This document shows positions 26,201-36,900 of a stretch of DNA of 64,000 nucleotides, piece by piece. The notes beneath the pieces are model-generated. The model did no database searches. It saw only the letters and a list, made by a program, of their open reading frames with translations, and was not told the DNA's origin. The translations under genes and the position numbers were made by a program. Origin of the DNA: Spisula solida (Eukaryota; Mollusca; Bivalvia; Venerida; Mactridae); contig OX365953.1 of NCBI GenBank assembly GCA_947247005.1, positions 9,243,001 to 9,307,000 of the forward strand, in the 5' to 3' direction. Numbering within the stretch: the stretch's first letter is position 1; every line of letters begins with the position of its first letter.

Positions 26201-29200
26201 GATTTCATACCCCATAGGGGTGCTCATAACCAAATGACTTACGGTCTCACCAAGTTGTACAGGGTACAAAGGAGTCACAACAACATAGTACTGACATTCA
26301 AGGCCCAATCACCACCAATTACAGTTTATATTTTGCACTAAGTGGTCCACATAACCATTGAGTACGGTTACACCTGACTGTGTATCAACTATACTATGTC
26401 CTAAGGGGTTATCGGACCAACTGGATACTGCCATAGCAGGTGCAATATAGCCATCGTTGGCTCTATTGGGTAATTCTCCACCACCAACCAGCCTTCTAAG
26501 GCCATATGCCCTACTCATAACTATTGTGTACAGCCATACTATGCCTGAGAGATACTCATAGTCACTGAGGAAAGCCATTCAATGCCCTATTGGTACTTAA
26601 CACTGCATAGTACAGCCGTCACATGCTAGCTTATGAACTCACCTCCACAAGTTCACCATCCCAGGTACCGATTGGGTACCCACCTATACAGAGAACAGCC
26701 ATCACAGGTCCTATTGACTACCCTATACCACTGAGAACAACCAGCTCAGGCCCCATTTGGTACCAACCTCCTCTGAGTACAGTAATCTCAGGCCCTGTTG
26801 GGTACCCACCACCTCTGAGTACAGACATCCCGGGGTGTATTGGATGCCCATCACCAGAAAGAACAGCCATCCCAGGTTCCATTTGGTACCCACAACCTCA
26901 GAGTACAGTCATCTCAGGCCCTATTGGGTACCCACCAAAGCCATTTTGGGTACTCAACGTCACAGATTAAGCCATCCCAGGCCTCATTGGGAACCCACCA
27001 ACATAGATTTCAGCCCTCCTAGACCATATTGGGAACCCACCAACATAGATTTCAGCCCTCCTAGACCATATTGGGAACCAACCAACACATATGTCAGCCA
27101 TCCTATGTCATATTTGGAACATACCAACACAGATTTCAGACCTCCTAGGCCATATTGGGAACCCACCTACACGGATTTCAGCCATGCTTTGTCATATTGG
27201 AACCCACCAACACAGATTTCAGCCATCCTATGCCATATTGGGAACCCACCAACACAGATTTCAGCCATCCTATGCCATATTGGGAACCCACCAATACAGA
27301 TTTCAGCCATCCTATGCCATATTGGGAGCCCACCTACACAGATTTCAGCCATCCTATGCCATATTGGGAACCCACCAATACAGATTTCAGCCATCTTAGG
27401 CCATATTGGGAACCTACCAATACAGATTTCAGCCATCCTATGCCATATTGGGAACCCACCAATACAGATTTCAGCCATCCTATGCCATATTGGGAACTCA
27501 CCAATACAGATTTCAGCCATCCTATGCCATATTGGGAACCCACCAATACAGATTTCAGCCATCCTATGCCATATTGGGAACCCACCTACACCGATTTCAG
27601 CCATCTTATGCCATATTGGGAACCCACCAATACAGATTTCAGCCATCCTAGAAATATTGGGAACCTACCAATACAGATTTCAGCCATCCTATGCCATATT
27701 GGGAACCCACCAATACAGATTTCAGCCATCCTAGGCCATATTGTGTAACTTCCCCACTTATAAAGCCATACAATGTCATATGATGCAGCAATTCTTGACT
27801 ACATGTCGTATGTAACACATGCAATACTGGCTCTAGGCTGATATGGAAATATAAGCAGAGGCTTCAAACAATGAACAGTAACACAGTCTACACGAATTTG
27901 TATGTAGTGTGATTGAATAACTGACATATGATTGTATACATGTAAACAGTAAATGTTTAAAAGTCATGTGTGTGGATAGTGTTCTCATGAAGATATTAAA
28001 TCGAGTGGCAATCTGTGTCCCAGTTTCATAGTTTGATTATTAAATGTGTGTGTGTGTATTAAGTTAAATACATACTGTATAAAGCAAACAAAAATACTTG
28101 TACGTTTGAGATTTTACAAAGATAAGTCAACATTGTGTTAAAATTACAACATATATGATATTGTAAAGTTTGTAAGTAAGGTAACGTAAATTGAAACATA
28201 AATTCTTTTATTAAAATACAAGTGTTGAAAGTTCAAATGCAAACTGCGATAAAAGATATTTTGATTTGAAAATCAATTATTTTTTAGTGGTAAAGTTTAG
28301 CTAAAGTCAAGAATACAAGGCTAGTAAATTGTATTTTTGTTTGATATTTAAATACATGTACATTATAGTTTACATGTTGTTTAGTTAAATATACAGTTTG
28401 AACTGTAAACCTATAATAGTTTTTGAGTAGGATTAAATTGTTATTTTTTTATTGTTTTAAGTACGTTTTTAAGACACTGACGACATGAACTTTAATTTGT
28501 ATGTTTGGTAACGTAAAGTGCAATGTAGTATTGCCTTAACATATCTTACAATTAAGATTCTTGTTAATATATATAATATAAACCATTATAAATATATAAA
28601 ATTGTATTATATGTAACTGAAAAGTGTATGATACAATTTGAATACTTGAAATTATTGAAGGAATAAAAAACGCACATGTTTTGGAGAATGGGTGACATTT
28701 TAAGAATCGCTACCAAACATCTATCTCTTATCCTACACTGGCAATCTATACATCATTTTTAGGTTGAATGTTGAACTTTGTAATGGTAACTTCATAATTG
28801 GTTTGCCTGGTCGTCTAAATTTGAAATAAAAAACTTTATGCCAAAACTTTTTAGGGTAACGTATGTTTTCCCATATTTATCTTCTTTAACATTGCATTTT
28901 GGCATTGAAATTCTATCAGTTTGCAGCTACTAGTTTACTTTCTTGAATAACATATGCAAACTTGGAATTATTAAATAGCATAATGGTACAATTTATCTTT
29001 AAAAAAATTTAAAAAAAATTATATTTTAAGGGTAACGTATTTTAAAGCGTGGTAACGGAGAAAAGCCCCAGCCGCCAGTTGCAAACTTTATGCCAAAATG
29101 TTCGCCAGACCTTGGGGTTTCAAAAAAATATGGTCCACAAAATTCCCCCTGGGGGGAGCAAAAACCCCTCTGGCTCATGGTCTATTAAATATCTGAAAAC

Positions 29201-32200
29201 ACCCGTTGGTGTCACATAATCTCAAAAACTGTATGAAAACTACTTTTTACTTACGGAAAGCAAGCTTTTTCAACTTCAGTTTGGTCAACATGTCCAGTTC
29301 TGATTTTCATGAACATAGGCTCATAAGAAGCATGTTTTAAATATGTATATGTATGATCATGTCTTAATAGGACTAAATAGCACACTCTGAACGAATATGG
29401 GTCATGATGAGCCAAATTCGGTTCACAGCGCCGAATATGGCCGGTGGCCCCCCGCTTGGCACCCAACGTATGCATCATTAAATTTATCAAGATATTCTTT
29501 GCGAACGTTTCTCATTGTTTATATCTTTCGCATTTACTAACAATTGTACTCCTAGTTATTGTGGACTATTTGGCCGTATGGATAGGGTCACCCACTTTAC
29601 ATCACTTGCCACACACCGCTACAGGTTCTAGTGTCACTGAGATGTATCGTACATGCTCGCACATAAGGCGACCTAGAGTATTAGAAGCATCCCGGGCAAA
29701 GCATCGGCATATTGGGACTTTTTGCTAAGAACTTCGTATAACATTCGGAATACCTCGTGCAGTTCGTAGAATCATGCTTTTGTAAATTGTCGAAGAGTTC
29801 CAAATACCTCATACGACTGTCAGACAATTGAAAACAAGTCCGATAATAGGGTATTAAATGCTATGAAAGACATCCTCAACGATATTTATCCGATGAAAAG
29901 TAAGAAATCCATGCATTTAATAGGACATTAAATGAAAAGCTGTACAGGACGATGAGACACAAGAGAACTTATTGATATATCGATGGATTGAAAACGTGCT
30001 TAAACACGATTGCCTTATAAGCGGGAATAATCTAAAATATAGTTCGCACCATCAAATAGTTAAAAGACATGTGTTAAGGGTATTCAGAGGATACAGTTTA
30101 ATGTATCCCGTTTTGGCATGCAGTCGTTCACCAACATCGATACGGCCACGTGTTCTCTGATACACGTATTAGGAAAACCATATACAGTTTGGGAACAAAT
30201 ACCTGTAATGCGTATTTTGATTGACAGCACCGTTCCACAATGTGAAGAACACGAGGATGTTACGTGATTGTGCCGCATGCAAGAAACTGCGCATGTCACT
30301 AATCAAACTTCCGGCAGCGTCTGTTTTGTCCACGTGACCATCGCTTGTAAAATGAGGAGTCGTCTCACCTTCGATATGTACCCATACTCCTACATGATCA
30401 AATATTAAAAATGAAGATCAAATGGTTTCTGAAAAAAGGAGTTTTGTTTTTTTCTTGTTTGGTAAAAGATTTATTTATTGGGTCAAATGTATAGAAAAAT
30501 AAACATCGCCATTGCGATTGTTCCCTGAGATCTGCATTTTATCAAATCTTTGGAATACCTAGTACAAATGTACATGTATTACCTACATATTAAACTGACC
30601 TATAGGTCACTCCATTGCACAAGTTTGTGTATTATATGGAGAGCTGTAGTTGAATATGTCAGAAAAACTTATCAGTTACATCATAGTCTGCTGTCTTAAC
30701 AAGGACAAAATCAGATGTTCGTGGTTAAATACGATGAACTTAATAGCAAGGTTATTTAAAATTAATGAAGGCATTCTACGTGTATTTCATTAAGAATCTT
30801 TCCATCACAATGAATATGATATAAAGGTTTTTTTCAAACACTTGCTTTTAATGGTCATGGTACCAGTATGCTATTGATTGCCAAAGGGGCTGTGTCCATA
30901 AATGTAACTATACAGAACAGCCAAACACAGTGCAGCACAAAAAGAATAGTACATCAGAGTGCTCGCAGTACAGTCCAGTTAGGATATTGTGACAGTAACG
31001 TTGCAGTTTATGTGTATGCAAAAGATTACTACCATTGTCTTAACAGGTAGAGTGAATATAGCATGTTAGTTTAGCATTGAAATTATAGTTGTCTGTACAG
31101 TATAAACCTTTATATTTGGTCTTACACCGATATAGTGGACTCGACAGCTGTGTCCCTGGTTTCTTACCCTGATTGGACTATACAGTACCTCATAACGAAC
31201 CAAAATAAAGCTATACCATACAAAGCACTACTGTCACGGACAGCAGGTACCGTGATTATAAACATTGGAGAACGAGTTTGAGCCCATCGAGAACGAGTTT
31301 GAGCATGGAGTATGGAGTTGGAGCATGGAGTTTGAGCATGGAGTTTGAGCTTGGAGTATGGAGTTTGAGCATGGAGTATGGAGTTTGAGCATGGAGTAAG
31401 GAGTATGAGAATCGGAGAACATGTTTATAATCACCGGGCAAGATCATTGTAAGCGCAATAGAGTATGTAGTGGGCAAAGCTAAGCATGGGAGCCTGAATC
31501 ACCGTCACAACGCAGCACAGTACTCTATGAATACATGTATAGACCCGTTTTCCATGCAGTCAACTTACGAATAGAATTTCCACCGGAAGTATGGATTTCA
31601 TTTAAATATCTTTCCATTTGTGTTCTAACGTGACTATACTGATTGTTGCCAAAGTCGCGAGCATAGTCAGCCCAGGCTAGATTGACACCAGAGAGAAAAA
31701 CACGTTGTCCGTCTTTCATGAACACATTTCCTTGGGTATGTAAGCGGCCACCAAAACATCCTGCAAGTACGTAAAACCACAGGTGTTTGGCATGTGGATA
31801 TGACCCCCCATGGTCCCCTCTACAACCCAACATAAAAAAACAACAAATGTACATGGAACATAGATATGTTCTATATATATTTGGTGGGTTTTTTATGTTG
31901 GGTTGTAGAGGGGACCATGGGGGTCATATCCACATGCCAAACACCTGTGCGTAAAACAATGTGCTATATAGAAATACATATTCATGATTGTACCAACTAA
32001 TAGAGGATATTTTGCTGATTTTGGTGTAAGATCGGATTTTATTTCACCGAGTGACAAAAGAAAATCAATGTTTCCACGAGTGGGGTGGTCAATATTTACA
32101 GCTCCAAATGGTGTTGCTCTGCAGACCTTGTACCAAGCAGGGACCCCATAATAATGTATCGTAGGGTCCCTCAGAGTCCCTGTACATTGTACCAAGATAA

Positions 32201-32637
32201 ATTATATCTCACAATAACAATAAAAACGTACGCGTTGCGATATAGATCGTGCACCGTACATTTTATTAAACATAAGTTTACTTTAAGGATAATTAGGACC
32301 TTTCTCCGACGTCATCGGTTACAAATCGTCCATTTTACGCCCTTACTACATGGCGTCACGTTGCTAGGAAACGAAGCAATATTTTGAAAAATTAAAAACG
32401 ACATAATACGAACGACATTTTAAAGCATATTTCTGGAGTTTTCATTAGATTAGGCGAAAAGTCGATTTTTACCGATGACGTCGGAGAACGGTCGTAAACG
32501 TCCTTTAATACAAGCATTGACGTAATCCACACCAACTGTACATGCGGGAGTTTGATATACTAGTACACACCATTCAATAAAGATATCCCAAGTCCCAACA
32601 GCAATGTCCCTACGGGAATCCTAATTGAATCAGCCAT
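20280..32637 (-). CDS. Secreted mannan endo-1,4-beta-mannosidase (GH5), seven exons
   Basis: Hydrolyses internal beta-1,4-mannosidic bonds of plant or algal mannan; in molluscs it is a secreted digestive enzyme (established for abalone and mussel GH5 mannanases). Exons in reading order: 32637-32571, 31760-31569, 30389-30203, 24148-23909, 22424-22271, 21133-21062, 20513-20280. All introns are GT-AG and phases match, giving 381 residues against about 377 for abalone. Residues 1-23 form a signal peptide (MADSIRIPVGTLLLGLGISL, then LNG). Diagnostic segments: RVFLSGVNLAW, GGNSIRVWVHIEG, LWNGA, WDIMNEPEG with acid/base Glu189, GTLTFYQVHTY, and PLVIGEF with nucleophile Glu320. The start is chosen because this exon supplies the signal peptide and the correct phase. 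Oddities: the exon 4 donor is copied downstream by an 88-bp tandem repeat, a foldback element abuts the exon 2 acceptor, and intron 3 carries a 2.2-kb minisatellite. No disabling mutation is seen. Confidence 0.93.
20538..20656 (+). repeat. 47-bp tandem repeat, about 2.5 copies
   Basis: TAACATTTGCTGTAA recurs at 20538, 20585 and 20631 (period 46-47), just inside mannanase intron 6 next to the exon 7 acceptor. Confidence 0.75.
21890..22215 (-). mobile_element. Mollusc SINE fragment
   Basis: Read on the minus strand it has GGTGCTATACACCGGGCACA, TTAAAGAACC and a tail AAAAAGGCGCTATTTAAATC. The TTAAAGAACC block recurs at 41.6 kb and is typical of conserved SINE central domains in molluscs (from memory). 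It lies in mannanase intron 5. Confidence 0.5.
22724..22770 (+). repeat. Solo diverged copy of the 53-bp minisatellite unit
   Basis: CCGGAG, ACGGAAATGGCCGAGG and TTTCACGATTGGATTTA match the unit arrayed at 8661-10028. It sits alone in mannanase intron 4. Confidence 0.65.
23150..23937 (-). repeat. 88-bp tandem repeat copying the mannanase exon 4 donor
   Basis: Units start near 23655, 23744, 23832 and 23919 (periods 89, 88, 87), with a further partial unit at 23150-23222 split off by a MITE. Each unit contains the last bases of exon 4 (coding LYTASEIQ) plus its GT donor. The functional donor is at 23908-23907; decoys are at 23821-23820, 23733-23732 and 23207-23206. Reading on past the true donor meets a stop soon afterwards. 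Confidence 0.88.
23223..23654. mobile_element. 432-bp MITE inserted in the 88-bp array
   Basis: Termini AGCGTTTTCCAATTA and TAATTGGAAAACGCT are complementary. It is flanked by CACTG direct repeats (23218-23222 and 23655-23659). The uninterrupted neighbours read TTTCACTGGCAG at this point, so the empty site is visible in the same array. A 3-bp ACT duplication is an equally valid parse. The interior has inverted GGCGG/GTCGCC segments; no ORF. Confidence 0.8.
25560..26961 (+). repeat. Degenerate ancestral part of the 42-bp minisatellite
   Basis: Imperfect, roughly 40-50 bp units built on CAG-CAT--CAGGCCCTATTGGGTACCCACC-like text, with quality rising toward 26.9 kb. It lies in mannanase intron 3. 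ORFs through it are by-products. Confidence 0.7.
26962..27746 (+). repeat. 42-bp minisatellite, about 18 near-identical units
   Basis: Unit built from GCCATATTGGGAACCCACC, AATACAGATT and TCAGCCATCCTAT. Since 42 is 14 codons and the unit lacks stops in several frames, it gives long spurious ORFs on both strands (up to 325 codons). It lies within intron 3 of the mannanase. Confidence 0.93.
29219..29355. mobile_element. MITE, TGGCT/AGCCA family, truncated copy
   Basis: Core only: AAAAACTGTATGAAAACTAC, AACTTCAGTTTGGTCAACAT and GGCTCATAAGAAG. Both ends are lost. It lies in mannanase intron 3. Confidence 0.55.
30976..31190 (+). repeat. Dispersed repeat R3, copy 2
   Basis: Aligns with 3668-3870 from CAGTTAGGATATTGTGACAG to GATTGGACTATA. 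It lies in mannanase intron 2. Confidence 0.65.
31245..31440. repeat. GAG-TTTGAGCATG minisatellite between short inverted repeats
   Basis: 31265-31418 is a run of variants of GGAGTTTGAGCAT and GGAGTATGGAGTTTGAG. It is enclosed by CCGTGATTATAAACA on the left and TGTTTATAATCACCGG on the right, which are complementary. It is probably a non-autonomous transposon with a tandem-repeat core (inference). Confidence 0.65.
31778..31949. mobile_element. Foldback MITE, CACAGG ends, 8-bp target duplication (hAT-like)
   Basis: Arms of about 60 bp (CACAGGTGTTTGGCATG... and complement) pair almost perfectly, one C-run indel apart, around a 50-bp loop. CGTAAAAC flanks both sides (31770-31777 and 31950-31957). 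An 8-bp duplication is typical of hAT transposition. It sits 17 bp from the mannanase exon 2 acceptor. Confidence 0.85.
32281..32507. mobile_element. MITE with TTTAAGGA / TCCTTTAA ends
   Basis: Inverted ends include TCTCCGACGTCATCGGT and ACCGATGACGTCGGAGA. It occupies mannanase intron 1, about 60 bp from the exon 1 donor. No ORF. Confidence 0.65.
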
Positions 32638-33029
32638 GTTTCTTTTACTTATGACAGTTATCAGTTAATTATGTCAATAAATAGGATGCCTAAATAGGAC
32701 TAGGACAATTAAGGAATATTTCAATTTACTACAGAAGATTAGGCCGACATAATTGTAATCGTATTGTCTCAGGCGCGTAGCTAGCCCACTTAAGCTTTTT
32801 CTGTCACTTTGTGGGTCAGGAGGCATTCTCCTCGGAAGATTTATAAAATATATGGTACAATCTGGTGCATTATATATACATGTATATGCTTTAAGAGGCG
32901 CATTACTTAGCAACAGCCAGTCCCATGTTGTACACGTGTTCCATTCTATAAGCCCATTGCAGATTTTTTTTCCGTGATCCGGTCACCCCTTTGCTACAAA
33001 GGCTTACCCACCGTGAACCATAGGTATAA

Positions 33030-33745
33030 TCAAGTTAGGATCTGTTGACAGTGAGGTAGCCGTATATGTGTTTACAACAACAACAACAACTTTTATTCAG
33101 CATTAAGCAATTATACATGCTTCTAGCCTACATATATACATAATATACAGATGTAGTGAATAAGACATGAGAATTATAAGAAATATTATGATGAGAAGCT
33201 AAGACAAGAAAGATATGAAAATACGAATTGATATAAATGTGTTTGCAATTCATTTTTAAATAATATAAATAAATACAATGAGTAGTGAATAATTGTTAAT
33301 AGAAGAAATAGGATCATTTTTATCACGGGGAGTTTAAAAAAATAATACTTTTATATGAAAATGGTTTACTCTAACTCCTTTCTGAGTTGGTTTGTGTGGA
33401 AGATCTAAATAAATTTTGCTAAGTTTGTTATGACTTTTTTTATTTTTTGACATCATTAGATTGTCAAATTTATTTAAAGTTTCAAATTATACCTTCGTGG
33501 TTTAATATTCTTAGTTTTATCACGCATGTTAACGTGCGTGGTTTTATACCTTCAAGTGGTAGATATTATGTTTCTTGATTCAGAAGATTACAACCATGCA
33601 TTGTCTGAATAGGTAGTGCGTGCAAATATAGTATATTAGTTTAGCATTGGAATTGTGGCTGTCTATTTAAGCCTTTATAAGTGGTTTCACATCGTAATAG
33701 TGGAGTCGACCGCCGCGTCACTGTTATATTGTTCCTGTTTCAATT
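33030..33745 (+). repeat. Dispersed repeat R3, copy 3, interrupted
   Basis: The left part (33030-33071) and right part (about 33583-33745) match copies 1 and 2 end to end. The intervening 33072-33582 is foreign. Confidence 0.65.
33072..33582 (-). mobile_element. Probable 5'-truncated LINE inserted in R3
   Basis: Read on the minus strand it ends ATGCTGAATAAAAG followed by (TTG)5. AATAAA plus a simple-sequence tail is a typical non-LTR retrotransposon 3' end. No reverse transcriptase remains. Confidence 0.5.
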
Positions 33746-33943
33746 TTTGTTAGACCGTGATAAAAGTACCGTATGATATCGGATTTAGCATTTCCAAAAA
33801 ACGCGCCAAATTCGACAAGGGAACTAATTCTGACAATTTACAATTTCTGAGCTCTAAATTATACATAAATCATCGCTATATGCTGTTATGAAACTTATAT
33901 AATTGATATTTGGTAGTGCATAGTAACCTGGTTCATCTGGAAG

Positions 33944-36900
33944 ATGCCTCCTTATAAATCTTCAAAAGTTTTAGCTTCAAAACAGAAATCCAGGTGAGCT
34001 TACCATTTATTATGATTCGACCTCGATACAACTCGACCCAGAGCTCGACCAATTTTTACAATATATAAAAAAAAATTATGATATTGACAAGATAAAATCG
34101 TGTTTATAGTCAATGTGGCTAAAACTAATGATTCTTGCGTTAGAAATAGAATTTTAGCATTTCTACTTTCACTTTTAACAGTTGTACTTTCACTTTCCAT
34201 ACACTTTATTAGGTACTGTGTACTTAAGTATACAGTCTACTCGATGTATTTTAATGATACTATGGAGATTGATGTTGGAAAGATGATAGAAATCTTACTT
34301 TGTCATCCTTTATAAACTAATTAAATTCAGTCTTGACTCTTATCAAATGGTTACCAGGCGCTTCTCAAAAATTGAAAAATTAAATGATCGAAAAATGAAA
34401 TAAAAACTGATGTCTAAGCCCTAAGGGGGTAATCCTTTAGTATTGTCAGCATTTCTTAGAAACACTTTTACAAAGCTCTATCCACAAAAAAACCTGGTTT
34501 TATCATAAAAATAATGTTAAAGATGATGCAAAAAAACACCCCAGAACGCACCAGAGACGTTTTAGCGTACAACATTTTTCAGGGGGAGCATGCCCCTGAC
34601 CCCCCACCCCGCTAGCCTTCTTGTGTACACATTCAAATACCTCTAGCTACGCCCCTGGTTACCGTTATTTGTTTGTCCCAATAAATGAAGTTTCAAAATT
34701 TAACCAAACATTGTCATTTTTATTTTACGAAACCTGTCTGGAGTAGATGCTATGTAACCTGTTTCAGAAATTCCAAGACTTCCTCTGGTAGTGCAGCTCA
34801 AGAACAAAAAAATAAAACGAGGCAGTATGACATTGGTTTATCAGGTATAATCAACATTCGATGGGGTTTTCCTGGACTTTTTGGAAAAATGGACACAGCC
34901 TTGAATTGGGATTGTTCATCAACAAAAAGCTTAGATTGGGAATTTTTAAATAATTAAAAAATACATGTTTCATACATTTATTGTTTATGAATCTCATTCA
35001 ATAATTATGGTATTCGATTAATATTTGGGCTTTTCAAAGTTAGAAAAATATAATCAACAAAAACCTGTAGAATCACGTTTTCAGCATAATATCTTTATTA
35101 TTGTGCGACATATTTCATTTGTAGAAATTTGCCAATAATGACCAAGTATACCCGTCAAATGTGTATTTTACAGTGCCACTTAAACATAGTTGTTGTTTGT
35201 TTCTACACATGAAAGTCGACGGTATCGATACAGGGTATTTTCGGCGCTCATACGGACATATAATGCCTGCTTGATCATTCTGCCTGGCATACCGTAATTA
35301 GCTCAATGGTTAGCATGCTTACCGTTTAATCTGGCGACCCCGGTCACTCATATATATGCCTGACATGTTTCAGCAGAAAGCTGACTGGCGAATAAAGGGT
35401 ATGCTCTGCATTTCGGTAAAATTTAGTCAAAACTATCAAAATGACCCTTCAGATTCAGAAGGTAGTGGAACCCCCTGTATCCGGTATTGATCTTAATTAC
35501 AGGTTCCGGTTGCTCTGGTGTAGATCACCATGTGTATAAATACTCTAAAAGTCAGACCAAAACCTGGAAACCACTCAACAATGATTTGAAGGAATATATT
35601 CTGAAGCTGATTGATAGTGGAGTCAAGTAAGTTACTGTTAAATCTTTGTTTTTCATGCCCGTGGTCCTTTGGTTAGAATCAGTGGTCCTACTCTTCCTGA
35701 ATAATCCAGAAATCAGGATTGGCTGCACTACAAACAAGGAACTTTTCTGCAGAAAATAAAAGTTTTTGGTTGAAAAAATACCATCTATTGACTGAGTTAC
35801 AGTCATTTGAAATTCCCTATGCTGAATTCTACCAATAGCATAATGTTTGAATCAGAGTTTTGGTATTGGGTTGTGTGCTTATATACATGGCACTTGAAAC
35901 CCTCTTGCTCATATGTTTAGGATTGGGCATTATGCCTCAGTAGAACCCCTGTAGAATAAAGCTGGAGTTGTAGCCCAGTGATCCAGGTTTTATTCTAGGT
36001 TGTGACAGGCTATATACCCTTTCATTAAATATTGTCAACTATGTTGATTTACATGTGGACAAGTTGCTGGTTCCTTGTGGAAGGGTAAGTTTGTACTGGT
36101 TAGGAAATAGTCCAGGAAATAACTGGTTAGGAGAACGAGCCGCTGTATATATAACTGAAAAATTGTTAAAAGCCTCACAAACATTATTTTTGTGGGGTGA
36201 CTTCCTGCAAGATGATGAAAGATAATTTACGGAAGTGGCAAAAAATATTACAGGGTAGTCAGGGTTACCAGAATCTCAATATTTATTTAATGCTAACTGA
36301 TGAGATATGGAGTTCTATCAGTGAAAGTCACTGGTTATCACCTACAATGTGACTGATATAAGCTCCGCTCCCTCACAGGGCCTACTTTAATTTACCTAAA
36401 TCTCAACACTAAAATGTCTGTAACTTTTTATTACTGAACGGAAACATGTCATGTGGGGGTGTTTATTCTTAGTTAGTCCATTTCCTACAAGTTGGTGAAA
36501 ATTCTCAAAAAAGTCGTTTTCACCTATTCACCATAATCCAAGATGGCGGATTTTGAATGGAATAACATATTCATACGTAGCCTAACCACAGTGGTAATTT
36601 GGCATAAATAGTACCAGTTTTGACACCATAAAAGCATTAAATAAATAGAATATTTGTTTGTTTTGATTGAATATGGTTAATATCTCATCTTGTAGTGATA
36701 AAATTTTAATATTTTCACTCGCGTTACGTGCTCTTGAAAATATTGAATTTTATCACTACACGATGAGATATAAACCATATTCAATCAAAACAAACAAATA
36801 TCCTCTATTTATTTGCTTTGCCTTAATTCATCATCTGCATGATTCTAACAGAGCTCGGCTCTAACAATGGTTCGGCCGTGTCTTACACTTAAAAAATGGC

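Larger units (their letters stand above)
32638..33943. other. Divergent intergenic region between mannanase and CENP-Q-like gene
   Basis: About 1.3 kb separates the two start codons, so it should contain both promoters. No confident TATA box or motif was identified. It holds R3 copy 3 split by a retroelement-like insertion. Confidence 0.5.

Noticed and set aside
26757..27748. Long ORFs on both strands (325, 197 and 159 codons)
   Set aside because: All follow from a stop-free 42-bp (14-codon) repeat; several frames are open at once, and the region is an intron of the mannanase.
34685..34957. 90-codon ORF starting MKFQNLTKHC
   Set aside because: Only 34768-34844 is real coding (CENP-Q exon 2); upstream and downstream parts are intron, as shown by the 33944-33993 exon joining in phase.
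35260..35400. Second tRNA-like head (TTAGCTCAATGGTTAGCATGC)
   Set aside because: The A box is fair but the B box is degenerate; possibly an old SINE, too weak to annotate.
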